Shown here piece by piece: positions 1-6,214 of a stretch of 6,674 nucleotides of DNA. The DNA lies in contig JALVVQ010000298.1 in NCBI GenBank assembly GCA_027023325.1, positions 1 to 6,674 of the forward strand, in the 5' to 3' direction. Below the pieces are notes generated by a model. It was not told the DNA's origin. It made no database searches and was given only the letters and a program-made list of their open reading frames with translations. The stretch comes from Campylobacteraceae bacterium (GTDB taxonomy: Bacteria; Campylobacterota; Campylobacteria; Campylobacterales; Sulfurovaceae). Every line of letters starts with the position of its first letter. Positions within the stretch are counted from its first letter, which is position 1. The position numbers and the translations under genes are program-made.

Positions 1-1
1 G

Positions 2-784
2 GAAAAAGGGGTCAAAGCCGTCGCCTATGAGACCATCACGGATGACAGCGGGCACCTGCCCTGCCTCGTACCCATGAGTGAAATCGCTGGGAGACTTGCC
101 ACGCAGGAGGGCGCCAAGTACCTAGAGAAGCCTTTTGGTGGCAGAGGGGTGCTACTCGGTGGTGTGCCAGGTGTACAGCGCGGCAATGTCACCATCATAG
201 GTGGTGGTATCGTTGGACTCAATGCCTGCAAGATCGCCGTAGGTATGGGTGCCAATGTCACGATCCTCGATATCTCCGCACAGCGTCTGGCGTATCTGGA
301 TGATATCTTCGGATCACGAATCACCACCCTCTACTCTACCCGAAGCAATATTCTCAAGAGTATCAAAGAAACCGATCTTCTAGTCGGTGCAGTGCTGATT
401 CCCGGTGCCGTAGCCCCCAAGCTGATCTCCCAAGAGGATCTCAAACTCATGAAAAAAGGCTCTGTCATCGTCGATGTCGCTATCGATCAGGGAGGCTGCT
501 TCGAGACCAGCCATGCCACCTACCATGACAACCCCACCTATGTGGTAGAAGATATCGTCCACTACTGTGTCGCCAACATGCCAGGTGCCGTCTCGCTCAC
601 CTCCACTATGGCACTGACCTCCAATACCCTCAAATATGGTCTGGAGATCGCCAACAAGGGAGTGGAAACTGCCTGCAAAGAAAACCAAAACATCATGAAT
701 GGACTCAATATCTATGATGGCAAATGTACCAACGATGCCGTTGCAAAAAGTCTGGGATTGAAGTATTGGGAACCTAAGTTTTAG
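2..784 (+). CDS. ald: Alanine dehydrogenase, C-terminal part (5' end outside window)
   Basis: The gene catalyses NAD-dependent oxidative deamination of L-alanine to pyruvate and ammonia (reversible) in the cytoplasm. Reading is open from base 2, so the true start lies upstream; the Met codon at 74 is internal. About 260 codons are visible, against a usual family length of about 370. The fragment shows the family stretch EGAKYLEKPFGGRGVLLGGVP (visible residues about 35-55, near the hinge), the Rossmann nucleotide loop GGGIVG (about 67-72) followed by an acidic residue after the next beta strand (ILD), and VDVAIDQGG, whose Asp (visible residue 162) corresponds to the catalytic Asp of characterised alanine dehydrogenases. 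The segment NMPGAV followed by TSTMALT near the C terminus is also typical. Pyridine nucleotide transhydrogenase alpha is related, but the compact ending and the QGG motif favour Ald. G+C is about 50-55%, higher than the sequence that follows. The promoter is not in the window. Confidence 0.95.
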   Translation, partial: EKGVKAVAYETITDDSGHLPCLVPMSEIAGRLATQEGAKYLEKPFGGRGVLLGGVPGVQRGNVTIIGGGIVGLNACKIAVGMGANVTILDISAQRLAYLDDIFGSRITTLYSTRSNILKSIKETDLLVGAVLIPGAVAPKLISQEDLKLMKKGSVIVDVAIDQGGCFETSHATYHDNPTYVVEDIVHYCVANMPGAVSLTSTMALTSNTLKYGLEIANKGVETACKENQNIMNGLNIYDGKCTNDAVAKSLGLKYWEPKF

Positions 785-788
785 ACTA

Positions 789-810
789 GTCGGGATAAGG
801 GCATCCCGAC
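789..810 (+). terminator. Hairpin just after the alanine dehydrogenase stop
   Basis: A perfect 8-bp inverted repeat (GTCGGGAT / ATCCCGAC) with a 6-base loop begins five bases after the TAG stop. The position suits a transcript end for ald. The hairpin is not followed directly by a T run; a T-rich stretch only appears about 17 bases later (828-839). It may be a weak intrinsic terminator or a 3'-end stabilising stem. Confidence 0.4.
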
Positions 811-867
811 CTATCGCTCAGGCGCATATTTTTATTTTTAGCGGACATTTTCGGTGTCCTCTTGTTG

Positions 868-896
868 TTGATAATATTGGCTGAAGGTGATATAAT
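868..896 (+). promoter_or_regulatory. Near-consensus sigma-70 promoter
   Basis: TTGATA at 868-873 and TATAAT at 891-896 are separated by exactly 17 bases. A TG one base upstream of the -10 box (888-889) adds an extended -10 element. Transcription would start near 903 and read into the small ORF at 933/957. It is the best-formed promoter in the window; the other two candidates have only extended -10 boxes. Confidence 0.7.
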
Positions 897-956
897 ATTT
901 CTAGGGGGAGTAGTTGTCCTACAGACAAAGATATGAAAACGATAAAAAGGGATTTT

Positions 957-1160
957 ATGACAAAAGCAGACTTAGGGTTAAAGTTAAAAGAAATGTATGA
1001 CAATGCCTTAGATGGCGAAAAAGTTGCAATGATCCATTTGTTTGGAATAAAGTATGAGTTCCCATCGGGGACGATGGGAACTAGAGAAACACTTAGTAAG
1101 AAGCAAGACGATAATCAAAACCACCATGTTCCTGCTGCTGTGGTACTATGGACTCCATAA
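957..1160 (+). CDS. Small HTH-like hypothetical protein, probably a truncated remnant
   Basis: Function is unknown. The ATG at 957 is preferred because AAGGGA lies four bases upstream; the in-frame ATG at 933 has no clear ribosome binding site and would add eight residues (75 aa in total). The first 34 or so residues (MTKADLGLKLKEMYDNALDG, then EKVAMIHLFGIKY) look like a conserved helical start. From memory they resemble a family of small HTH-like proteins about 70-90 aa long, whose second half normally forms another helix pair. Here, after IKYE, the reading frame enters an 11-bp hairpin and then the antisense of the M14 gene (overlap 1093-1160), so the tail is low-complexity and unconvincing. 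I infer either a 3'-truncated gene fragment kept behind a good promoter or a short real protein with an altered tail. The overlap with a confident gene lowers confidence. Confidence 0.4.
   Translation: MTKADLGLKLKEMYDNALDGEKVAMIHLFGIKYEFPSGTMGTRETLSKKQDDNQNHHVPAAVVLWTP
1057..1082. terminator. Perfect 11-bp hairpin downstream of the M14 gene
   Basis: The arms AGTTCCCATCG and CGATGGGAACT are exact reverse complements around a 4-base loop (GGGA). The stem ends ten bases past the TAA stop of the - strand M14 gene, the expected place for its terminator. It also lies inside the convergent small + strand ORF. On the - strand the following bases (CATACTTTATT) are only moderately T-rich, and on the + strand there is no T run. 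A terminator for the - strand gene is therefore likely but not textbook. Confidence 0.5.
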
Positions 1161-2148
1161 AATAACAAAGACAGTCTTGGCGGATCACCCGTTCATCCAG
1201 TGTGATCATGGATGGCATGATGGGCTTTTTGAGCGTGATCTTGTTGTCCTCGACCACAAAGTACCGCTCAAAGTGGTCTATACCCTCGTCATCAAAGGCA
1301 TGAAATCTCGCCTCTGATTCTTCTGCTATATAGGCAAACACAGTACCGGCAGGCAGCTCACTGAAATTATCCTTCTCTAGCTCCGGCAAAAGCCGTATCT
1401 CCACACCCTCTCGATCAAATCCGAAACTGTAGGCATCAGGGATCGTCACGCGTGCTGTCGTGTGGTAGACGGTACTTTCCTGATGAATGGCATGCTGAGG
1501 AAATGCTGACAGATGCAACATCGAATCCACAAACTCCGCCGCATGGGCAAATCCCTGCTCCAGATTTGGCTTGCCACACTCCACCGTGACAGCAGGACAG
1601 TAGGCAGACATCGCCATCGACTGGACACCTTTTGGCGTCTCGAAGTAGACCACAGTACGAGCAAAGAGTGACGCCAGATAGAGCGAATCTGCATCCAGTG
1701 CATTGACACAGCCATAGTAGGGATTTTTCCCGGTATTGTTGTGAATATCTATGCTGGCAAAAGGCTTGTGCGCTGCTACCTTGGCGACCACCTTGGCGAC
1801 CATTTTCCCCTCGGCAGTCTCCGTCTCGGTACCCTGAGGCCAGATACGGTTGTAGTCAGGCTGCCCATCGAGACGGCGCATACCCACTCTGGCAGCGGAG
1901 ACATTGCCGAAAAATACGATCAACGAGCGAGGCAAAGGATGGGTCTGATACTTCTGGAGGATACGCTGGATAGCAAACAGTCCCGTGTCCTCATTGCCAT
2001 GCAGTAGCACCGTCACAAAGAGTGGCGCTTCATGGTGCCCCTCTAGATAGAGTAGTGTGGGGTTAGGGAATATTTTATATAGCTCTTTGGCATCTTTGAT
2101 CTCCAACAATGCTGCCGGCACCTCATGTATCTCGTCTAGTTGAATCAT
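1093..2148 (-). CDS. Succinylglutamate desuccinylase/aspartoacylase-family (M14) zinc hydrolase
   Basis: This is a 351-residue cytoplasmic enzyme without a signal peptide, predicted to cleave an amide bond in an N-acyl amino acid or small peptide-like substrate. Zinc ligands are visible as H50 and E53 in LLHGNED and H136 in SIDIHNNTG. E190 in VTVECG fits the catalytic glutamate. The substrate-side motif RRLDGQPDYNRIWP (residues 91-104) matches the DxNR signature of the AstE/ASPA group. The ATG at 2148 is supported by a G-rich ribosome binding site (GGGGG) about seven bases upstream. The gene is single, lies about 80 bases downstream of the kinase stop on the same strand, and has its own extended -10 box, so it may be transcribed separately. 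It converges on the small + strand ORF. A 12-bp in-frame duplication gives VAKVVAKV at residues 117-124. The exact acyl substrate cannot be read from sequence; AstE proper is normally found in an ast operon, which is not seen here. Confidence 0.88.
   Translation of the reverse strand: MIQLDEIHEVPAALLEIKDAKELYKIFPNPTLLYLEGHHEAPLFVTVLLHGNEDTGLFAIQRILQKYQTHPLPRSLIVFFGNVSAARVGMRRLDGQPDYNRIWPQGTETETAEGKMVAKVVAKVAAHKPFASIDIHNNTGKNPYYGCVNALDADSLYLASLFARTVVYFETPKGVQSMAMSAYCPAVTVECGKPNLEQGFAHAAEFVDSMLHLSAFPQHAIHQESTVYHTTARVTIPDAYSFGFDREGVEIRLLPELEKDNFSELPAGTVFAYIAEESEARFHAFDDEGIDHFERYFVVEDNKITLKKPIMPSMITLDERVIRQDCLCYFMESIVPQQQEHGGFDYRLASY
1778..1801. repeat. 12-bp tandem duplication inside the M14 gene
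   Basis: ACCTTGGCGACC occurs twice head to tail with no mismatch. It is in frame and adds four residues (VAKV repeated) in the helix before the SIDIHNNTG zinc-ligand motif. An exact tandem copy suggests a recent slippage event. Confidence 0.85.
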
Positions 2149-2149
2149 G

Positions 2150-2175
2150 CTATCCCCCAGTTCCCATAAGGATAG
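2150..2175. promoter_or_regulatory. Inverted repeat between -10 box and ribosome binding site of the M14 gene
   Basis: CTATCC and GGATAG half-sites are separated by 14 bases. One arm touches the predicted -10 box of the M14 gene and the other lies next to its start codon, within the G-rich ribosome binding site. The geometry suits an operator. Because the predicted transcript start falls between the arms, an RNA hairpin is less likely. The half-sites are short, so chance is possible. Confidence 0.25.
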
Positions 2176-2182
2176 TATAGCA
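2174..2182 (-). promoter_or_regulatory. Extended -10 promoter of the M14 gene
   Basis: On the - strand TGC is followed directly by TATACT, an extended -10 element. Transcription would start near 2167, about 19 bases before the ATG at 2148. The upstream -35 candidate (TTGTAT at 2195-2200) is only 15 bases away and weak, which fits epsilonproteobacterial promoters that rely on the extended -10 box. Confidence 0.45.
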
Positions 2183-2228
2183 CTCTAGGCTTTGATACAA
2201 GAAAGATATCCTATATGAACCGCCAGTA

Positions 2229-5009
2229 CTAATGTGTCACCACTGGATAGTGTAAAATAAAGTTTTCAAGTAGTCTTATATGCTTCTCAAATGCATTGCA
2301 AACATCCATATAGTTTACCTCCTTTTTCTCCCGTGCATCTTCCTCCATTTGTTTGCTTAGATTGGTTATATTTATATAGTTAAGAGACCCCGAAGTACTT
2401 TTCATATCGTGGGCAACTCTGCATATGGAGTCATAATCATTATTTTTTATAGCTTTTTTAAGAGACTCGAGCAATATCAGGGAACTCTTATGATAGCTAA
2501 CAAGTAGTTTTTTAATCATTTTTTCTGAAAAAGTCGTTTTTTCTTCTGTTAAAGCAAGTGCCCTGAAGAGATACAAATTTTCATCCACTGGCTTTGCATA
2601 GAGCTTAAGTATTGTCCCCAAGTTTTTAATATCTATAGGTTTGGGGAGATAGTTGTCCATACCAAGTTTCAAGAATCTTTCTTTATCTCCAGACATAGTG
2701 TTTGCTGTAAGCACTATGATTTTCCCACACCTTTCTTTATGTTTTTTTCTAAGCATTTTCATAGCAGTCAACCCATTCATTTTAGGCATATTCTCATCCA
2801 TGAGTATAAAGCTATGTAGAGCTGGATCATACTTTTCCACAGCTTCTTCTCCATTTCCGACCAAGTCACAGGTAATACCATACTCCTTAAGCAGCAACTC
2901 AATTAACAGTTGGTTTGATATGTTATCTTCTGCTACCAAGACACGATCAGAAAAAAGCTCTATTATGATATTGCCTTCTTGTCTAGCGATAACACCATTT
3001 TGAGAACCAGAGACCTGAACCTTTTTTAGGGGAAGAGAAACAGTAAATATGCTTCCTATCCCCTCTTCGGATTCCAAAGATATATCTCCTTTCATCATCT
3101 CTACAAGACTTTGCGTTATACTTAAACCCAAACCTGTACCACCATACTTTCTTGTAGTAGAGCCGTCAGCTTGCTTAAAGGGTAGGAAGATTTTATCTTG
3201 AACCTCTTTTTTCATGCCAACGCCATTGTCTTTCACGCTAAAGACTAAGCTTTCCTCTTTGTACTCCGCTGTAAAAATCACTTTTCCCTCTTTGGGTGTA
3301 AATTTGATAGCATTGGAAACAATATTTAAAATAACTTGACTAATTCTTATCCAGTCACCCCAGAATACACTTTTGAGATTTGTATTGATATCTATCTCCA
3401 TAGATATATTTTTTATGGAAGTTAAGCCTTTAAAGGTATCAGAGTATTGACTGATTTCTTCATAAGCATTAAACTCATGAGGCTCAATGGTAAATTTTGA
3501 ATCTTTAATTTTTGAGAGATCCAAAATGTCATTGATTAGTTTTAGTAAAACTCTGGCGCTACTTCCCACCCTCTCAATATATTTTAGATTATCATTCCCC
3601 TTGAGCTTTTTCTTTAAAATATCACTAAAGCCGATAATAGAGTTAAGGGGTGTTCTGAGTTCATGACTCATATTTGCCATAAACTCCTCTTTGCTCTTTT
3701 CAGAAGTTATATCATGCCTTAAGGATGTGTATCCAGTAATCCTATGGTGCCTATAGTCAAACTCGGGAATGATAGAAGCTTTTACCCAATAATGTCCACC
3801 ATCTTTCTTTTTGTTCTTCACTTCACCTGTCCATACCTTACCCTCCTTAATGGTTTTCCACAACTCTTCAAAAAGCTCTTTTGATATATCTGGGTGCCTC
3901 ACTATGCTATGAGGACGACCAATGAGTTCATTTTTTGTATAGCCAGATATTTCGACAAAGGCTTGACTCACTGAAGTAATGATACCTTTTGTATCCGTAG
4001 TGGAAGATATGACATATTCATCTGTTAACTTTTGAAGTTTTTTCTCATTTTTCAGAAGCCTGAGAATAAAAACAACAATAAGCAAAAAGATAAGCACACT
4101 AATGATATTTAAGAGGATATTCAATCCAAGATTGTATTTAAGTATAGAAAGTTTACGGTTAATATTCTCTGTAACCTCTGTAGAGACATGGTCTTCAAAA
4201 TGGGCAAGATTATTTATCTTTTCGGTAAGTGTCGAGAACCAGTCTCTGGCATCAATAGTATTGATTTTTGTTTGATTGAAACCTAAAATGATATTTTCCA
4301 TATTATTGATTTTGATCTGAAATTTTTCTTTTAATATAGATTCGTGATGTTGCCTGTATTGCGAAGGAGAGTATTTTAGGATTTGCGTGATATATTGTTT
4401 TTGTCTAACCATGAGAGAATAAAATTCAAGAATTTTATCTCGATCAAGTTTCTTAGAGGAGAAGATTTCTGTCCCTACTGCTCTTTGAATCCCAACCAAT
4501 TCTTTAGAGAAGAGAAAGTTGCTATAAGCACTCAACTCTCTTGTAATTTCCGGATAGGTAGAGCTTTGAGCCATCCGGACAATAGCGCTCAAAAGCTGAT
4601 TATTTAGACCTGAATAGTATGCAAGTATCTCTTTACTTTTAAGCATATGTCGGTCTATTTTTTCTCTGGTACCTTTGATCTCCAGAGGATGCACTATTTG
4701 TATACTCTCATCACTTTTCATGGCAACCAACATATGGTCTGTCTCTTTTCTTTGTTTCTCCAAATCCTGTCTAAACTTTTTGTTTTTGCTGACAAGATAA
4801 GCAATACTAAGCCCTCTTTCTATCTGTATTTCATGTACTATGCGAGACAGTTTGGTGGCAATATATACATTCTCTCTCATGTGGGTCAGAGAGCTATACT
4901 CTTTGTAATCATTTTGAATAAGGTTAAATATGAGAATTGAAAATATAACTGCCAAAGTGACAATAGGATAGAATATATTTAGTTTTGTTTTCGATTTATT
5001 AAATTTCAT
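2229..5009 (-). CDS. Tripartite hybrid sensor histidine kinase: NIT-PAS-HisKA-HATPase-REC-Hpt
   Basis: Inner-membrane sensor kinase. Residues are counted from the upstream GTG at 5021 (930 aa); the ATG at 5009 (926 aa) is preferred because AGGA lies just before it, while the GTG has no ribosome binding site. Transmembrane helices at about 14-35 and 299-322 enclose a periplasmic helical domain of about 260 residues with the NIT signature IQIERGLSIAYL (66-77), a family linked to nitrate/nitrite sensing. The PAS domain (about 335-438) is Aer-like: RHPD at 375-378, W388, W397, N403 and YW 411-412. Aer binds FAD, so redox input is inferred. HisKA has FMANMSHELRTPLN with H453. The ATPase shows N570, DNGVGM (598-603), a PF motif (614-615) and GGTGLGL (627-633). 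The receiver has E698/D699, D742, T772 and K794. The Hpt domain has H871 in VAHDMKSTSGSLN. All relay residues are present. It lies 27 bases downstream of the HD-GYP regulator, the likely output partner. Base composition is AT-rich compared with the flanking enzymes. Confidence 0.95.
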   Translation of the reverse strand: MKFNKSKTKLNIFYPIVTLAVIFSILIFNLIQNDYKEYSSLTHMRENVYIATKLSRIVHEIQIERGLSIAYLVSKNKKFRQDLEKQRKETDHMLVAMKSDESIQIVHPLEIKGTREKIDRHMLKSKEILAYYSGLNNQLLSAIVRMAQSSTYPEITRELSAYSNFLFSKELVGIQRAVGTEIFSSKKLDRDKILEFYSLMVRQKQYITQILKYSPSQYRQHHESILKEKFQIKINNMENIILGFNQTKINTIDARDWFSTLTEKINNLAHFEDHVSTEVTENINRKLSILKYNLGLNILLNIISVLIFLLIVVFILRLLKNEKKLQKLTDEYVISSTTDTKGIITSVSQAFVEISGYTKNELIGRPHSIVRHPDISKELFEELWKTIKEGKVWTGEVKNKKKDGGHYWVKASIIPEFDYRHHRITGYTSLRHDITSEKSKEEFMANMSHELRTPLNSIIGFSDILKKKLKGNDNLKYIERVGSSARVLLKLINDILDLSKIKDSKFTIEPHEFNAYEEISQYSDTFKGLTSIKNISMEIDINTNLKSVFWGDWIRISQVILNIVSNAIKFTPKEGKVIFTAEYKEESLVFSVKDNGVGMKKEVQDKIFLPFKQADGSTTRKYGGTGLGLSITQSLVEMMKGDISLESEEGIGSIFTVSLPLKKVQVSGSQNGVIARQEGNIIIELFSDRVLVAEDNISNQLLIELLLKEYGITCDLVGNGEEAVEKYDPALHSFILMDENMPKMNGLTAMKMLRKKHKERCGKIIVLTANTMSGDKERFLKLGMDNYLPKPIDIKNLGTILKLYAKPVDENLYLFRALALTEEKTTFSEKMIKKLLVSYHKSSLILLESLKKAIKNNDYDSICRVAHDMKSTSGSLNYINITNLSKQMEEDAREKKEVNYMDVCNAFEKHIRLLENFILHYPVVTH

Positions 5010-5012
5010 ATT

Positions 5013-5016
5013 TCCT
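5013..5016 (-). promoter_or_regulatory. Ribosome binding site deciding the kinase start
   Basis: AGGA sits three bases before the ATG at 5009, with AAGG a further few bases upstream (5021-5024). The competing in-frame GTG at 5021 is preceded by ATTTCAAG, without a Shine-Dalgarno match. Spacing for AGGA is on the short side, so the choice is probable rather than certain. Confidence 0.5.
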
Positions 5017-5036
5017 ATCACCTTGAAATTATTTTA

Positions 5037-6158
5037 CTATACAAAGCATTTTTGTGGCCTTACCCTGTCAATGGTCTCCACAATATCGTGAGTACTTTCA
5101 TTGTCACTATATTGCTCTTTTATCTCTAAAAATTGATCCATATGATCTAAAAACAGCTGCACTAGACGAGGGTCAAAATGTCTACCAGAGTTCTCTCTAA
5201 TGATATGCTGAACTCTATCTAGAGACATTGGCTCTTTATAGCGCCTCCTGGAACTTAGTGCATCAAAAACATCTGCTATAGAAACTATACGAGCATAAAG
5301 ATGTATCTCTCCTTCTTTTTTAGCATTTGGATAACCTGTACCATTCCATTTTTCATGATGCTCCAAAGCTATTATGCGCCCTGCTTTTAAAACGGGGTAT
5401 ACATCAGATCCCTCTAGCATTTTTGCACCAAGAGATGTATGTTGTTTCATGATTTCAAACTCATGTCTTTCAAGAGGCCCTGACTTCAAGAGAATCTTAT
5501 CTGGAATACCCACCTTACCAATATCATGCAGAGGAGCAGCATATAAAATCAGTTCGCACTCCTCCTCGTCAAGTCCATAAAGTCGTGCCAAAAGTTTCGA
5601 GTAGTGACTCATCCTCCTGATATGTCCACCCGTCTCTAAGTCTCTAAACTCACAAGCCAGACCAAGACGAACAGAGATCTCATACTCCGTTTTTTTAGCG
5701 GTAATCAAAGCCTCTTGTAGCTCTATTGTTCTTTTTTGAACCTCTAATTCCAAAATTTCTTTCTGGTTTCTTATCTCTTTATGGTAAAGATTTAGTTTTG
5801 CATAACTAAGGGTTCTTGCACAAAGAATGGCAACATCATAGGGCTTAGCAATAAAATCACTTGCACCTAAACTTAATGCCTCATGCTCTTTTTCCGGATT
5901 AGCTGTTACCATCAAAACTGGCAGTTGTTCATATTCCTTCATTGTTCTGATTTTTTTTAAAACTTCCAAGCCGTCCATTTCAGGCATACATATATCAAGC
6001 AAAACAACATCAAATAATCCCTTTTTCATGAAAGAGAGTGCTTCTGTACCATTTATTGCATTGGTTATTTGAACATTTTCATACTCATCAAAGGCAACCT
6101 CAATAAGGTCTAGATTAAATGGCTCATCATCAACAGCTAAAATAGAAATTTGTTCCAC
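5037..6158 (-). CDS. Response regulator with HD-GYP cyclic di-GMP phosphodiesterase domain
   Basis: Cytoplasmic two-domain regulator of 373 aa (RpfG-like architecture). The receiver spans about 1-122: acidic pair D10/D11, phospho-acceptor D55 in VVLLDICMPEMDG, T85 and K105 (AKP). A charged helical linker (about 125-160) leads to the HD-GYP domain (about 163-345). This keeps H179, the HD pair H211/D212 in HDIGKVGIPD, H240, HHEKWNGTGYP (H267, H268, GYP 275-277) and D296 in SIADVFDAL. All expected metal ligands and the GYP triplet are present, so hydrolysis of c-di-GMP to pGpG or GMP is predicted. The start is GTG at 6158, with GGAG eight bases upstream; an ATG at 6172 is out of frame. It is first in the operon, with an extended -10 promoter just upstream and the hybrid kinase 27 bases downstream. 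No DNA-binding output is present. Residues after about 345 form a charged tail of unknown role. Confidence 0.95.
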   Translation of the reverse strand: MEQISILAVDDEPFNLDLIEVAFDEYENVQITNAINGTEALSFMKKGLFDVVLLDICMPEMDGLEVLKKIRTMKEYEQLPVLMVTANPEKEHEALSLGASDFIAKPYDVAILCARTLSYAKLNLYHKEIRNQKEILELEVQKRTIELQEALITAKKTEYEISVRLGLACEFRDLETGGHIRRMSHYSKLLARLYGLDEEECELILYAAPLHDIGKVGIPDKILLKSGPLERHEFEIMKQHTSLGAKMLEGSDVYPVLKAGRIIALEHHEKWNGTGYPNAKKEGEIHLYARIVSIADVFDALSSRRRYKEPMSLDRVQHIIRENSGRHFDPRLVQLFLDHMDQFLEIKEQYSDNESTHDIVETIDRVRPQKCFV

Positions 6159-6166
6159 ACAAAAAA

Positions 6167-6170
6167 CTCC
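6167..6170 (-). promoter_or_regulatory. Ribosome binding site supporting the GTG start of the HD-GYP regulator
   Basis: GGAG lies eight bases upstream of the GTG at 6158, followed by a T run. The receiver domain begins immediately after this GTG (EQISILAVDDE), so there is no room for a later start. Confidence 0.65.
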
Positions 6171-6188
6171 ATTAAAAAATATTTATAG

Positions 6189-6197
6189 ATTGTAGCA
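6189..6197 (-). promoter_or_regulatory. Extended -10 promoter of the regulator/kinase operon
   Basis: TGC followed by TACAAT on the - strand forms an extended -10 box. Transcription would begin near 6182, giving a leader of about 24 bases before the GTG at 6158. No -35 box is recognisable; the upstream region is T/A-rich, as in epsilonproteobacterial promoters. It sits between the stop of the FAD oxidoreductase and the regulator, so the signalling pair can be transcribed on its own. Confidence 0.55.
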
Positions 6198-6214
6198 TAT
6201 TTTTGAAAGAAAGC

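Noticed and set aside
380..688. Long open frame antisense to alanine dehydrogenase
   Set aside because: Shadow of a confidently identified gene on the other strand; its translation has no recognisable family features.
843..859. Small inverted repeat GGACA / TGTCC between ald and the promoter
   Set aside because: Only five pairs plus a possible wobble, with no T run following on the + strand; too weak to call a terminator or operator.
1741..2007. Open frame on the + strand opposite the M14 gene
   Set aside because: Overlaps the conserved zinc-site coding region on the other strand and shows no ribosome binding site or recognisable motif.
2176..2228. Search for a terminator after the kinase gene
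   Set aside because: No stable stem with a T run is visible, so read-through from the kinase into the M14 gene cannot be excluded.
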